A DNA stretch of 64,000 bases from Bacteroidetes bacterium MedPE-SWsnd-G1 (GTDB taxonomy: Bacteria > Bacteroidota > Bacteroidia > Flavobacteriales > Flavobacteriaceae): the NCBI GenBank assembly GCA_001874265.1, contig MPDD01000004.1, positions 60,165-124,164 on the forward strand. The letters run 5' to 3'. The notes below the pieces were generated by a model. That model was not told the DNA's origin. It ran no database searches and saw nothing but the letters and a program-made list of their open reading frames with translations. Of the stretch, positions 45,362 through 54,722 are shown piece after piece. A program made the position numbers and the translations under genes. How positions within the stretch are numbered: position 1 is the stretch's first letter; every line of letters begins with the position of its first letter.

Positions 45362-46264
45362 TCAACTAGTTTTCTTTTTATTTTTAGAAATAAATACGAC
45401 TCCTAAAATCACAATAAATGCACCTAAAATTTGTACTATTGATAATCTTTCATCCAAAAACAAGTATGCCAATATAATTGTTGAAATTGGACCAATACTA
45501 CCAATAATTGAAAAATTATTAGCACCCATTCTTTTGATTGCCAAGGAGACTAAAAAAGAAGGAATTAAAGTTGAAATTATTGCCATTAAAAAACCTAAAA
45601 GATATACCTCGAAAGAATAATTTAATAAATCACCTCTATCGGTAATACTATAATGTGCTATAACACAAACCGTAGACACAATCATTGCCAAAGAAGTAAA
45701 TGCCATGACACCAAACTTAGGAATTAACCATCCACTACCTACCAAATAGGATGCGTAGGTCAAAGCACTTAAGAAAATTAGAAAAGCACCTAAGGCAATA
45801 TTAGAGCCTTCTAAATTAATCTCTCCCCAAAAAGCGATCACAACACCTACATAGGTAATTAAAATGGCTATGAGTTGTTTGGACGTAATTTTCGTTTTTA
45901 AGAACATTCGAGATATTAGTAATACTAATGTCGGATAAATAAACAAGATGATTCGCTCTAATCCTGCCTTTATATATTTCAATCCTAAAAAATCAAAATA
46001 CGATGCCAAGTAATAACCGATAAATCCAAATAATATCAGCCAAACATAATCACTATTTCTAATTTCTTTTGGATTTTGAGGTCTAAAGAAATAGAGTAAA
46101 CCTAAATAAAAAGGCAAGGCAAATACCATTCTAAATACCAAAAGATGCAAAGAACTTACATTATATTGATAGGCTAGTTTTACCATGACCGCTTTTGCAG
46201 AGAACATGACAATACCGGCAATAGCAATAAGAACACTCGACAGAGTTATATTAGTTGATTTCAT
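45362..46264 (-). CDS. EamA/DMT-family membrane transporter
   Basis: 300 residues with ten hydrophobic helices in two EamA halves (about 10-140 and 155-290). Pattern residues include FFRPQNPKE after the second helix, GLKYIKAGLERIILFIYPTLV and LDERLSIVQILGAFIVILGV. The family exports metabolites or drugs; the substrate is unknown. Single gene between parE and ychF, on the same strand, with no clear promoter found. Confidence 0.88.
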   Translation of the reverse strand: MKSTNITLSSVLIAIAGIVMFSAKAVMVKLAYQYNVSSLHLLVFRMVFALPFYLGLLYFFRPQNPKEIRNSDYVWLILFGFIGYYLASYFDFLGLKYIKAGLERIILFIYPTLVLLISRMFLKTKITSKQLIAILITYVGVVIAFWGEINLEGSNIALGAFLIFLSALTYASYLVGSGWLIPKFGVMAFTSLAMIVSTVCVIAHYSITDRGDLLNYSFEVYLLGFLMAIISTLIPSFLVSLAIKRMGANNFSIIGSIGPISTIILAYLFLDERLSIVQILGAFIVILGVVFISKNKKKTS

Positions 46265-46284
46265 AGACTCAAAACTAATACTTC

Positions 46285-46324
46285 ATAAAAAAGAAAACAT
46301 CGTAAATAAAGCCTATTTACGATG
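46285..46324 (-). terminator. Terminator after ychF
   Basis: A perfect 11-base-pair stem CATCGTAAATA/TATTTACGATG with a five-base loop, T-rich on the minus strand side. It lies 33 bases after the ychF stop. Confidence 0.85.
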
Positions 46325-46356
46325 TTCAATTCAAAATATTATTCGATAAATTTATA

Positions 46357-47448
46357 CTATACGTTAAATCTAAAGTTCATCATATCCCCATCTTGTACGA
46401 TATATTCTTTCCCTTCTACTCCTAATTTACCTGCTTCTTTTACTTTTGCCTCGCTTCCTAATTCCACAAAAGTATCGTACTTAATTACTTCTGCACGGAT
46501 AAAGCCTTTTTCAAAATCTGTGTGAATAACTCCTGCTGCTTGCGGTGCAGTATCTCCAATATTAATTGTCCAAGCACGTACTTCTTTTACTCCGGCAGTA
46601 AAATAGGTTTGTAAGTTTAATAATTTATAAGCAGCACGGATTAATTTAGAAGCACCTGGCTCATCTAGTCCCATATCTTCTAAAAAAAGTTGACGCTCTT
46701 CGTAGTCTTCTAGTTCATTGATGTCAGATTCTGTACCAACCGCTAAAATGATAATCTCGGCATCTTCATGCTTCACTGCTTCTTTTACAGCATCTACATA
46801 GGCATTACCCGAAACCGCTGAATCGTCATCAACATTGCAAACATATAAAATTGGCTTACTAGTTAGCAATTGCAACGGCTTTAAGAACTCTTGTTCATCA
46901 TCTGTTAAATCAATGGCTCGAACGGAATTGAATCCTTCTAATCCATCTTTTACTTTTACTAATGTTTCAAGTTCTTTCTGTGCAGCCTTATCACCTGTTC
47001 TTGCAGATTTCTTTACACGCTCCATTTTCTTCTCTACCGCTTCCAAGTCTTTTAGCTGCAACTCTACATCAATAGTTCCTTTATCTCTAACTGGATCTAC
47101 ACTTGCATCTACGTGAACTATATTATCATTATCAAAACAACGCAATACATGAATAATAGCATCTGTTTCTCTAATGTTTGCTAAGAACTTATTACCTAAA
47201 CCTTCTCCTTTACTTGCTCCTTTTACCAAACCAGCAATATCAACAATCTCAACAGTTGCCGGAACTACCTTTTCTGGCCCCACCAACTCTTCTAATTTTT
47301 CCAATCGTGCATCTGGTACATTTACCACACCAATATTTGGTTCAATAGTGCAAAATGGAAAGTTTGCACTTTGCGCCTTTGCATTTGATAAACAATTAAA
47401 TAATGTTGATTTTCCAACGTTCGGCAATCCTACAATTCCTGCTTTCAT
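46357..47448 (-). CDS. ychF: Ribosome-associated ATPase YchF (Obg-like)
   Basis: 363 residues, normal length. P-loop GLPNVGKST near the N terminus, the G2 region NFPFCTIEPN, G3 DIAGLVKGASKGEGLG, then a coiled-coil insert and the C-terminal TGS domain (from YFTAGVKEVRAWTI). The G4 motif differs from GTPases (VCNVDDD), matching the known ATP preference. YchF binds ribosomes and links to oxidative stress. An exact promoter element lies upstream; the gene is divergent from the sirtuin. Confidence 0.96.
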   Translation of the reverse strand: MKAGIVGLPNVGKSTLFNCLSNAKAQSANFPFCTIEPNIGVVNVPDARLEKLEELVGPEKVVPATVEIVDIAGLVKGASKGEGLGNKFLANIRETDAIIHVLRCFDNDNIVHVDASVDPVRDKGTIDVELQLKDLEAVEKKMERVKKSARTGDKAAQKELETLVKVKDGLEGFNSVRAIDLTDDEQEFLKPLQLLTSKPILYVCNVDDDSAVSGNAYVDAVKEAVKHEDAEIIILAVGTESDINELEDYEERQLFLEDMGLDEPGASKLIRAAYKLLNLQTYFTAGVKEVRAWTINIGDTAPQAAGVIHTDFEKGFIRAEVIKYDTFVELGSEAKVKEAGKLGVEGKEYIVQDGDMMNFRFNV

Positions 47449-47469
47449 GTGTAATAATTTTTAGCGGTG

Positions 47470-47477
47470 CAAATATA
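47470..47477 (-). promoter_or_regulatory. -7 promoter element (TATATTTG) of ychF
   Basis: Exact TAnnTTTG on the minus strand, 21 bases before the ychF ATG. Confidence 0.6.
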
Positions 47478-47517
47478 AGGTTTCGTTTTAGATTTTGTTC
47501 TTATTTTAGCGAGTAAT

Positions 47518-48207
47518 ATGAAACAGAAAAAAAGAATCGTTATTCTTACTGGTGCGGGTATTAGTGCTGAATCTGGAATTAAAACATTTAGAGATGCCGA
47601 TGGTTTATGGGAAGGACACGATATTCATGATGTTGCAACCCCAGAAGCATGGCAACGAAACCCCGCTTTGGTGCTTGAATTTTACAATCAACGTAGGAAA
47701 CAATTGTTTGAAGTAGAACCAAACGCTGCACATAAATTCATCACGAAAATTCAAGAAAAATTTGATGTACATGTAATTACTCAAAATGTAGATGATTTAC
47801 ACGAGCGTGCTGGAAATAAGAATGTAATCCATTTACATGGCGAATTAAGAAAAGTTAGGAGCACAATCAATCCATCTATAATTTACAATTGGGATACTGA
47901 TGTTACTTTTAAAGATACTTGTGAAAAAGGAAGTCAACTAAGACCTCATATTGTTTGGTTTGGCGAAGATGTTCCTGAATTATCTAGAGCAGCAATTATA
48001 ACACAATCTGCAGATATTTTAGTAATTATTGGAACTTCTATGCAAGTTTACCCCGCGGCAAATTTGGTTTATGAAGTTATTCCAGGAACTCCAATTTATT
48101 TTATTGATCCAAAACCGAATATTTCAGGAAATCAATTTCCTAATTTAACAGTGATATCTGAAAAGGCAACAATTGGAATGGAGCAATTGGTTGAAATTCT
48201 TACTTAA
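47518..48207 (+). CDS. cobB: NAD-dependent sirtuin deacylase, zinc-less CobB type
   Basis: 229 residues. Rossmann/NAD motifs LTGAGISAESGIKTFR (10-25), TQNVDDLHERAG (88-99) and the catalytic His107 in HLHGEL. The FYNQRR pair (Tyr56, Arg59) matches the SIRT5/CobB signature for succinyl- and malonyl-lysine removal. The four zinc cysteines between the Rossmann halves are missing: the stretch 111-150 has only Cys135. It is therefore a zinc-free sirtuin, likely still folded, as it is intact elsewhere. Its end overlaps convergent cutC by eight bases. Confidence 0.92.
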   Translation: MKQKKRIVILTGAGISAESGIKTFRDADGLWEGHDIHDVATPEAWQRNPALVLEFYNQRRKQLFEVEPNAAHKFITKIQEKFDVHVITQNVDDLHERAGNKNVIHLHGELRKVRSTINPSIIYNWDTDVTFKDTCEKGSQLRPHIVWFGEDVPELSRAAIITQSADILVIIGTSMQVYPAANLVYEVIPGTPIYFIDPKPNISGNQFPNLTVISEKATIGMEQLVEILT

Positions 48208-48892
48208 ATAAATCTACGATATCTTTTATTTTATCTTCATCGACTTCCATTAATTCACCCATTCCAAGATTTGTTTCTCCACCAGATGATTTTCGAGCTG
48301 TAAAATGTAGGTTTTGAATTCCCGTAGCGGCAATTTTTAAGGCGTTTTGAGGGTTGACGCCAGAACCTGGTTGAATTTCTATTTCATGACCATGATTTTC
48401 TTGCAGATAAGTTATGACATCGAGTCCATCAACCACTTTAGGTTTTAGACCTGAAGTTAGCAATCTATCAAATCCCATTTCTATAACTTTTTTAATAGCC
48501 GACTTATAGTCCTTTACAAAATCAAAAGCCCTATGAAAAGTTACCTCTAAGCCTAATGATTTTGCATATGAACATAACTCTCTATTCAATTCAGAAATTG
48601 CATGATCAACTGTCAATATTCCAAAAACAACGCCCTTTCCTCCTGCATCTTTTATGCTCTTTATGTCGAGCTTCATTACTAATACGTCATCTGCATTGCA
48701 AACAAAACCACCTTCTTTATGGCGCACAATTGCATTCACGGCAATGCCAGTATTTGAACATGCCTTTACCAACCCTATATTTGGAGTTAAGCCACCAACA
48801 GAAAGTGCAGCACATAATTCGATTCGTTTTGCTCCATATTTTACTGCTGCGAGCGCACCTTCAACTGAATCTGTACAAATTTCAAAATTCAT
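48200..48892 (-). CDS. cutC: CutC-family protein
   Basis: 230 residues, TIM-barrel family with EICTDSVEGALAAVKYGAKR, ELCAALSVGGLTPN, HRAFDFVKD and LTSGLKPKV-type strands. Historically linked to copper homeostasis, but that role is weakly supported and the true activity is unclear. It ends overlapping the sirtuin gene by eight bases on the opposite strand and is followed on its own strand by nothing; the glycosylasparaginase lies 16 bases upstream, so the two are probably co-transcribed. Confidence 0.9.
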   Translation of the reverse strand: MNFEICTDSVEGALAAVKYGAKRIELCAALSVGGLTPNIGLVKACSNTGIAVNAIVRHKEGGFVCNADDVLVMKLDIKSIKDAGGKGVVFGILTVDHAISELNRELCSYAKSLGLEVTFHRAFDFVKDYKSAIKKVIEMGFDRLLTSGLKPKVVDGLDVITYLQENHGHEIEIQPGSGVNPQNALKIAATGIQNLHFTARKSSGGETNLGMGELMEVDEDKIKDIVDLFK

Positions 48893-48908
48893 ATATTAGA
48901 AATATCTA

Positions 48909-49913
48909 TTAATAGCCTCCTGGGTTTTTAAGGTTATATTTAGAATCTATTAATTGCTCTTGGGTTTTGTCTTTTAATGCGTAGTTAAATCCAGAATACA
49001 CACTATAGGCACCCGCCTCGCCGTTTTTATTTAAAGCAATAAAACCAACTTGCAAATTCTCTAAATTATCATGTTTTGCAACAATTCTATCTACAGCTGC
49101 CTTACATGCTTCTTGAGGTGACATTCCATTCCTCATAAATTCAACTACAATAGCACTTCCTGCAATCCTAATGATAGCTTCTCCCATTCCTGTTGCGCAT
49201 GCTGCACCGATTTCATTGTCAACAAACAAACCTGCTCCGATTATTGGTGAATCTCCTACTCTTCCTCTCATTTTATATGCCATTCCGCTAGTAGTACATG
49301 ATCCAGATAAGTTACCATGCTCATCTAATGCAAGTAACCCAATAGTGTCATGGTTTTCTACATTCACAACCGGTTTGTATTTAGATTCTTCTTTCCACTT
49401 TTCCCATGCTTTTTTTGAACCTTCAGTTAGTAAGTCTCTTTGCTTAAATCCTTGTTCCAAAGCGAATTGTTTTGCACCATCTCCAACCAACATTACATGT
49501 GGTGTTTCTTCCATAACTTTTCTAGCAACAGAAATTGGATGTTCAATATCTTCTAAAAAAGCTACTGCTCCACATTGATTCTTATGATTCATAATACATG
49601 CATCCAAAGTTACCTTTCCTTCTCTATCTGGTCTACCTCCCAAACCAACACTTGTTCCATTTGGATCAGACTCTGTAATTCTAACACCTTGTTCAGCAGC
49701 ATCTAAGGCATTCCCTCCTTCTGACAACACTTTCCAAGCTGCTTCGTTTGCTTGTATTCCATGATTCCATGTAGAAATAACTACTGGTTTATTAAGAGTT
49801 TTTGTGGTTTTTCTTTTCTCTGTTTGACTGGCTGACCCAGCCTTTGCACATGAAGTTAATACTGCCGCACCACCTAATGCTGATATTTTTATAAAATTTC
49901 TACGTGATTTCAT
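48909..49913 (-). CDS. N4-(beta-N-acetylglucosaminyl)-L-asparaginase (glycosylasparaginase)
   Basis: 334 residues from the ATG at 49913, which starts the twin-arginine-type signal MKSRRNFIKISALGGAAVL with a possible lipid Cys after it; the earlier ATG (49946) only adds a polar leader. Ntn-hydrolase fold: the autocleavage site is NHDTIGLLAL, giving the catalytic N-terminal Thr, with GMAYKMRGRVGDSPIIGAG and ATGMGEAIIR following. It splits the GlcNAc-Asn bond of glycoasparagines, probably in the periplasm. Coupled to cutC, both on the minus strand. Confidence 0.9.
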   Translation of the reverse strand: MKSRRNFIKISALGGAAVLTSCAKAGSASQTEKRKTTKTLNKPVVISTWNHGIQANEAAWKVLSEGGNALDAAEQGVRITESDPNGTSVGLGGRPDREGKVTLDACIMNHKNQCGAVAFLEDIEHPISVARKVMEETPHVMLVGDGAKQFALEQGFKQRDLLTEGSKKAWEKWKEESKYKPVVNVENHDTIGLLALDEHGNLSGSCTTSGMAYKMRGRVGDSPIIGAGLFVDNEIGAACATGMGEAIIRIAGSAIVVEFMRNGMSPQEACKAAVDRIVAKHDNLENLQVGFIALNKNGEAGAYSVYSGFNYALKDKTQEQLIDSKYNLKNPGGY

Positions 49914-49986
49914 TTGATTTGTTTCTTTTATTCGAAGAACGGACAATTTACGAATACTATCAAAACTTTTAGATGAATGACAACAT

Positions 49987-50018
49987 TAAAAAAGCCCAAA
50001 ACATTGTTTTGGGCTTTT
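49987..50018 (-). terminator. Terminator after the VPS10-like gene
   Basis: A perfect 12-base-pair stem AAAGCCCAAAAC/GTTTTGGGCTTT with a three-base loop, followed by six T on the minus strand. Confidence 0.92.
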
Positions 50019-50035
50019 GATGCTTGTTTTTTCTT

Positions 50036-53000
50036 TTATTCTTTTACAAAAAGATAGTCTAAATTCAATTGATTAAAGGCAGAATTGAAAGATGAAATCT
50101 CTTCCTCTATTAATTTGTCAAAAGCTGTCAATTGCACTTCAATTGCCCTGATTAGTTCATTTTTAACCGCTACATCCTGTGTTGTTGGTGCAAAATCGCC
50201 CATACCAACTAACGAGTTTAAATGCCCTAACTTATTCGTTAATTTTATAGGGAAGTTCAAAGGATCTTGTCCACTTCTATTTTTTGTTTGATATAATTCA
50301 TTTTCAATTTTAGAAAATTCTTTTACCAATTCTTTTGCCTTTTCAACAAGAGTTTGAACTTCTTCATTATCCTTGTATTGCGACGAAAAAGACTTCAATT
50401 GAGAAGAAATATCTCGCATTTTTTTAATTGACTTATGCGCCATATCAATGGTTCTATTTACATCTGAAATGAACTCAAACTGGTCTCGCATATCATCTTC
50501 GGTGCTTTCAGCTCTTGGATCTGCAATAACTGAGAATTGTTGTGTGAAATGCATATCATTCACATTTAATTCTACTTCGTATTCACCAGGAATTGCTCTT
50601 GGGCCTTCTAAACTTGCCCACCAAAGAATCATTCCTTTTAGTTTCTCCGCGCCTTTGTACTTCATGTCCCAAACAAACTTATTAGCACCATTCTTAACTT
50701 TTAGTTTGTTCTTTTTGGAATGATTACTAAATGTTTGAATGGTATCCCCGTGAGTATCGAAATAAGTTAATGACACAGTGTCTTTTTCCGTGAATTCATC
50801 AAGATTAAAGTAAGTAACAACTCCTCCTGGCAAATTCGTTCCACTTGTTTTACTGTTTGCTCTTGATCTACCTCGCATTCTGTACGTATTTTTAGGTGTA
50901 AATAAGTGATGGCCTATATCAACATTTTCTAATTGGTGTATAATTGTTAAATCGTCCAAAATCCATAAACTTCTTCCTTGCGTAGCAACAATTAGATTTC
51001 CTTCTTTAATGCTTAAATCGGTAATTGGAACTATTGGCAAGTTCAACTGAAATGATTTCCAGTTAGCACCATCATCAAATGAAATATACATTCCAGTTTC
51101 AGTTCCTGCATATAACAATCCTTTTTGTTTCGGATCTTCCCTAACAACTCTCGTAAAATGTTCTGGATCAATTCCACTAGTAATCAGTTTCCAAGATTTT
51201 CCGAAATCTGTAGTTTTATATAAATAAGGAGTGAAATCACCTAATTTATAACGCGTACCTGCAACATAAGCCGTACCATCATCAAAAGCACTAGGCTCAA
51301 TGCTATTTATCATCATCCATTCAGGCATTCCTTTTGGTGTGATATTTTCCCAATTCTTTCCTCCATCTTTACTTAAATGTATCAGACCATCATCACTTCC
51401 GACCCATAATAAGCCTTCTTTTAATGGTGATTCTTGCGCAGCAAAAATTGTACAATAATACTCTACCGATGTATTGTCCTGTGTTATTGGCCCTCCTGAA
51501 GACTTTAACTTTTCAGGATCGTTTCTAGTTAAATCTGGACTGATAATATCCCAAGATTGACCTTCATTTTCTGTAACATGTACATGATTAGAAAAAGTAT
51601 ACATACGCTTTGGGTTATGCTTAGAAAATATAATTGGAAAATTCCACTGAAAACGATATTTCATCCCCTCAGCACCATGCCCCATTGGATTATCTGGCCA
51701 TACATTTATTGCTCTTGATGTTCCCGTTTTATGATTTTTTCTTGTTAAAAACCCATCATAGCTACCTCCATAAACAATGTCATTGTTCAATGGATCTACA
51801 GCAATGTGTGCCGACTCCCCTCCAGCGGTACTTTCCCAATCATCTTCAGAAATGGATGAACCGTCTGTTCTATGAGAAATTCGAATGGTAGAATTATCTT
51901 GCTGCGCTGCATAAATTCTGTACGGAAAATGATTATCCGTTGTTACTCTATAAAATTGTGAAGTTGGTTGGTTGTGATAAGTACTCCATGTTTCACCACC
52001 ATCATATGTTACTTGTGCACCGCCATCATCTCCAATAACCATACGGTCTGAATTTTCTGGAGCAATCCATAAATCGTGATGATCTCCATGAGGTGCGCCA
52101 TGATTACTAAATGTCTTACCTCCATCAGTACTCTTATGGTAACTTACGTTAAGTACATATACCTTATCTACATCTTTAGTATCAGCATATAGTCTAGTAT
52201 AATACCAAGCTCGTTGTCTTAACTTTCTTTCTGAATTAACTTTTTTCCAATTTTCTCCACCATCATCACTTCTGTACAATCCACCCTCATCTTTATTTTC
52301 AACCATTGCCCAAACGCGTTGGTTATTAACAGGTGAAACAGTAACTCCTATAATACCAAGAGTGCCCTTTGCGAAACCGTCATTATTAGAAATCTCTTTC
52401 CAAGTTTCACCATTATCGGTACTTTTCCACAAAGCAGAACCTTCGCCACCAGAACTTAAACTATAAGGTGTTCTTTGAATTCTCCAAGTCGAAGCATATA
52501 ATATTCTAGAATTTGTTGGGTCTAATTGTAAATCTACGACTCCTGCTAAATTATTTGAAAATAAAGTCTTCTTCCATGTTTTTCCACCATCAATACTTTT
52601 ATAAACTCCACGTTCTTCTGTTTCCTTGTAAATATTACCCATTACTGCAGCATATACAATATTATGATCATTAGGGTCTATCGCAATTCTAGATACATGT
52701 CTCGAATTTTCTAAACCAACCGACTCCCAGGTTTTACCGGCATCAACACTCTTCCAAATTCCATAACCAGATGAAACATTACCTCTAACGGTTTTTTCTC
52801 CTCCACCAACATAAATTACATTTTGATCGCTTTTTGATATTGCAATAGCGCCAATACTTCCTCCAAAAAATCCATCAGAAATATTCTCCCAAGTTCTACC
52901 CCCATTAGTAGTTTTCCATACACCGCCACCAGTGGCTCCGAAATAGAATAAATTTGGTTTACCGCTAACACCCGTTACAGCAGCACTACGACCGCCTCTA

Positions 53001-53122
53001 AAAGGTCCAATTAATCGGTATTCAAGTGCTCCATAATCCTTCTCATCAGTTGATTGAGACTGAGTAAATTCGAAATTAAACAATAGAAATAAACAAAAAA
53101 CAAAGGTTAGTTTTGAATGCAT
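50036..53122 (-). CDS. Large secreted VPS10/sortilin-like Asp-box propeller protein
   Basis: 1028 residues from the ATG at 53122, which opens a signal peptide (MHSKLTFVFCLFLLFNF). An ATG at 53218 lies inside the ferredoxin terminator. The body holds many Asp-box/BNR repeats (SxDxGxTW pattern: KTTNGGRTWENI, KSVDAGKTWESV, KSIDGGKTWKKT, KSTDNGETWKEI and more), as in sortilin-type propellers and sialidase-like proteins. The C-terminal ~170 residues are helical and charged. No glycosidase catalytic set was identified. Often linked to peptide or sugar breakdown in Bacteroidota; exact role unknown. Confidence 0.9.
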   Translation of the reverse strand: MHSKLTFVFCLFLLFNFEFTQSQSTDEKDYGALEYRLIGPFRGGRSAAVTGVSGKPNLFYFGATGGGVWKTTNGGRTWENISDGFFGGSIGAIAISKSDQNVIYVGGGEKTVRGNVSSGYGIWKSVDAGKTWESVGLENSRHVSRIAIDPNDHNIVYAAVMGNIYKETEERGVYKSIDGGKTWKKTLFSNNLAGVVDLQLDPTNSRILYASTWRIQRTPYSLSSGGEGSALWKSTDNGETWKEISNNDGFAKGTLGIIGVTVSPVNNQRVWAMVENKDEGGLYRSDDGGENWKKVNSERKLRQRAWYYTRLYADTKDVDKVYVLNVSYHKSTDGGKTFSNHGAPHGDHHDLWIAPENSDRMVIGDDGGAQVTYDGGETWSTYHNQPTSQFYRVTTDNHFPYRIYAAQQDNSTIRISHRTDGSSISEDDWESTAGGESAHIAVDPLNNDIVYGGSYDGFLTRKNHKTGTSRAINVWPDNPMGHGAEGMKYRFQWNFPIIFSKHNPKRMYTFSNHVHVTENEGQSWDIISPDLTRNDPEKLKSSGGPITQDNTSVEYYCTIFAAQESPLKEGLLWVGSDDGLIHLSKDGGKNWENITPKGMPEWMMINSIEPSAFDDGTAYVAGTRYKLGDFTPYLYKTTDFGKSWKLITSGIDPEHFTRVVREDPKQKGLLYAGTETGMYISFDDGANWKSFQLNLPIVPITDLSIKEGNLIVATQGRSLWILDDLTIIHQLENVDIGHHLFTPKNTYRMRGRSRANSKTSGTNLPGGVVTYFNLDEFTEKDTVSLTYFDTHGDTIQTFSNHSKKNKLKVKNGANKFVWDMKYKGAEKLKGMILWWASLEGPRAIPGEYEVELNVNDMHFTQQFSVIADPRAESTEDDMRDQFEFISDVNRTIDMAHKSIKKMRDISSQLKSFSSQYKDNEEVQTLVEKAKELVKEFSKIENELYQTKNRSGQDPLNFPIKLTNKLGHLNSLVGMGDFAPTTQDVAVKNELIRAIEVQLTAFDKLIEEEISSFNSAFNQLNLDYLFVKE

Positions 53123-53173
53123 AATAAAAGTAGTTTGGTTGAAAAAATAAAAGTACTCAAAAAATATTAGGCA

Positions 53174-53208
53174 TAAAAAAACCCGAAACAAATGTTTCAG
53201 GTTTTTTA
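53174..53208 (-). terminator. Terminator after the ferredoxin gene
   Basis: Minus-strand stem AACC(T)GAAACA/TGTTTC(G)GGTT with one internal mismatch, then seven T. It lies 22 bases after the stop and covers the false upstream start of the VPS10-like gene. Confidence 0.85.
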
Positions 53209-53229
53209 AATATTTCAATAAAAAATCTA

Positions 53230-53580
53230 TTATTCTTTATGTAAAAAGGCTTGTTTTTCTAACAACTCCTCCTCTGTTTCTACAACATCATCGTCAGGAA
53301 TACAACAATCTACCGGACAAACAGCAGCACATTGAGGCTCATCATGAAAACCTTTACACTCTGTACATTTATCAGGTACAATAAAATAAACTTCATCATC
53401 TACAGGCTCTTGATCTTCATCTGCATCTACTTGCTTACCATTTGGTAATACCACAGATCCTTCTAAGGATGTACCCTGTGCGTAGGTCCAATCCTCCGCT
53501 CCTTCGTAAATTGCATTATTAGGACACTCCGGCTCACATGCCCCACAGTTAATACATTCGTCAGTTATAATTATTGCCAT
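53230..53580 (-). CDS. 2[4Fe-4S] ferredoxin
   Basis: 116 residues from the ATG at 53580 (MAIIITDECINCGACEPECP); an ATG 57 bases upstream would extend into the promoter region. Two cluster motifs: CINCGACEPECP with its later partner, and CTECKGFHDEPQCAAVCPVDCC with a widened spacing between the Cys. An acidic insert (about 35-60) separates them and the tail is acidic. It is a small electron carrier. It is divergent from an acyl-CoA reductase gene, with back-to-back promoter elements between them. Confidence 0.95.
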   Translation of the reverse strand: MAIIITDECINCGACEPECPNNAIYEGAEDWTYAQGTSLEGSVVLPNGKQVDADEDQEPVDDEVYFIVPDKCTECKGFHDEPQCAAVCPVDCCIPDDDVVETEEELLEKQAFLHKE

Positions 53581-53594
53581 TTCTTTTTTTGCAT

Positions 53595-53602
53595 TAAATT
53601 TG
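53595..53602 (+). promoter_or_regulatory. -7 promoter element (TAAATTTG) of the acyl-CoA reductase gene
   Basis: Exact TAnnTTTG, 28 bases before the ATG at 53631. Confidence 0.55.
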
Positions 53603-53605
53603 CCA

Positions 53606-53613
53606 CAAAAATA
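53606..53613 (-). promoter_or_regulatory. -7 promoter element (TATTTTTG) of the ferredoxin gene
   Basis: Exact TAnnTTTG on the minus strand, 25 bases before the ferredoxin ATG and three bases from the opposing plus-strand element, so the two promoters overlap. Confidence 0.55.
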
Positions 53614-53630
53614 CAGCAAAATATTAAAAT

Positions 53631-54686
53631 ATGACACTCGAAGACCGAATTAATGCATTTGTAAAATTAGGCGAATTTTTAAGTCAGTTTTCTGTGGATT
53701 CCGTAAAAAAGAAAGCAAATATTTTACATAATGACTTGTTTTTTGAAGTGTTTGAAACTCAAATTAAACGTGCCCACGAAACAAATGGCTGGTTTGATGT
53801 TGAAAATGTATGTTTTAGTTTGCAAAGTTGGTCGGAGGCTTTAACGGAAGAAAACTTAACGCAATGGACATCTAATTATGCCTTTAACAACAAATCTAAA
53901 AGTGTTGCCATTATTATGGCAGGAAATATTCCTCTTGTTGGTTTTCATGATTTTTTGAGTGTTCTAATAAGCGGTCATAAAATAGTGGCTAAAGTATCAT
54001 CTAACGATAAATACTTTATTCCTTTAGTTGCCAAGTATCTTCAATATATTAATCCTGAATTCAAAGAATTAATAGAGTTTACGGAAGGAGAGTTGAAGGA
54101 TTTCGATGCAGTAATTGCAACTGGAAGCGATAACACTGCCCGTTATTTCGATTATTATTTTGGAAAACATCCGAACATAATTAGAAAAAATAGAAATTCT
54201 GTCGCCGTTCTAACAGGCAACGAAAGTAAAGAGGAATTAGAGGCCTTAGGTGAAGATATTTTTAGATATTACGGATTGGGTTGTAGGTCCGTCTCTAAAT
54301 TATTTGTGCCGAAAGATTACGACTTTGATAATTTCTTTAAAGCCATTTTTAAATATGGTGATGTAATCAATTATAACAAATATCAAAATAACTACGATTA
54401 TAATAAAGCGGTTTACCTAATGAGCCTTTTTAAATTGCAAGAAAACGGCTTTCTAATGCTTAAAGAAGACGCTAATTATGGTTCTCCAATCGCTACCCTA
54501 TTTTATGAGTACTATGAATCTATAAATGGACTTGAAAATAAATTTGAAAATGACACTGACAAGATTCAATGTGTCGTTTCGAATTCCGAAATAAAAAACT
54601 CGGTGGCTTTTGGACAATCCCAACATCCAAAACTTTGGGACTACGCTGATGGTGTTGATACTTTGGCTTTTTTAAACAACCTTTAA
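53631..54686 (+). CDS. Acyl-CoA reductase (LuxC-like)
   Basis: 351 residues of the aldehyde-dehydrogenase-like LuxC family, which reduces acyl-CoA to aldehyde with NADPH. Visible: AIIMAGNIPLVGFHDFLSVL, FDAVIATGSDNTARYFDYYF, HPNIIRKNRNSVAVLTG and the catalytic Cys in YYGLGCRSVSKLFVP. There is no lux operon; in Bacteroidota this stand-alone gene regularly lies by ferredoxin, serC and serA, and its substrate is unknown. A terminator hairpin follows, so it is not fused with serC. Confidence 0.85.
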   Translation: MTLEDRINAFVKLGEFLSQFSVDSVKKKANILHNDLFFEVFETQIKRAHETNGWFDVENVCFSLQSWSEALTEENLTQWTSNYAFNNKSKSVAIIMAGNIPLVGFHDFLSVLISGHKIVAKVSSNDKYFIPLVAKYLQYINPEFKELIEFTEGELKDFDAVIATGSDNTARYFDYYFGKHPNIIRKNRNSVAVLTGNESKEELEALGEDIFRYYGLGCRSVSKLFVPKDYDFDNFFKAIFKYGDVINYNKYQNNYDYNKAVYLMSLFKLQENGFLMLKEDANYGSPIATLFYEYYESINGLENKFENDTDKIQCVVSNSEIKNSVAFGQSQHPKLWDYADGVDTLAFLNNL

Positions 54687-54722
54687 AATCAAATATTTAA
54701 GGCATTTAAAATTGCGCCATAT

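Noticed and set aside
47518..48207. The sirtuin as a SIR2-type antiphage defence gene
   Set aside because: It is a stand-alone CobB-type protein with no defence partner and sits among housekeeping genes.
48200..48892. CutC as part of a copper system with the SCO locus
   Set aside because: It lies 23 kb away in another unit, and the copper role of CutC is doubtful.
53631..54686. The LuxC-like gene as part of a bioluminescence operon
   Set aside because: No luciferase or other lux genes are present; the neighbours are ferredoxin and serine synthesis.
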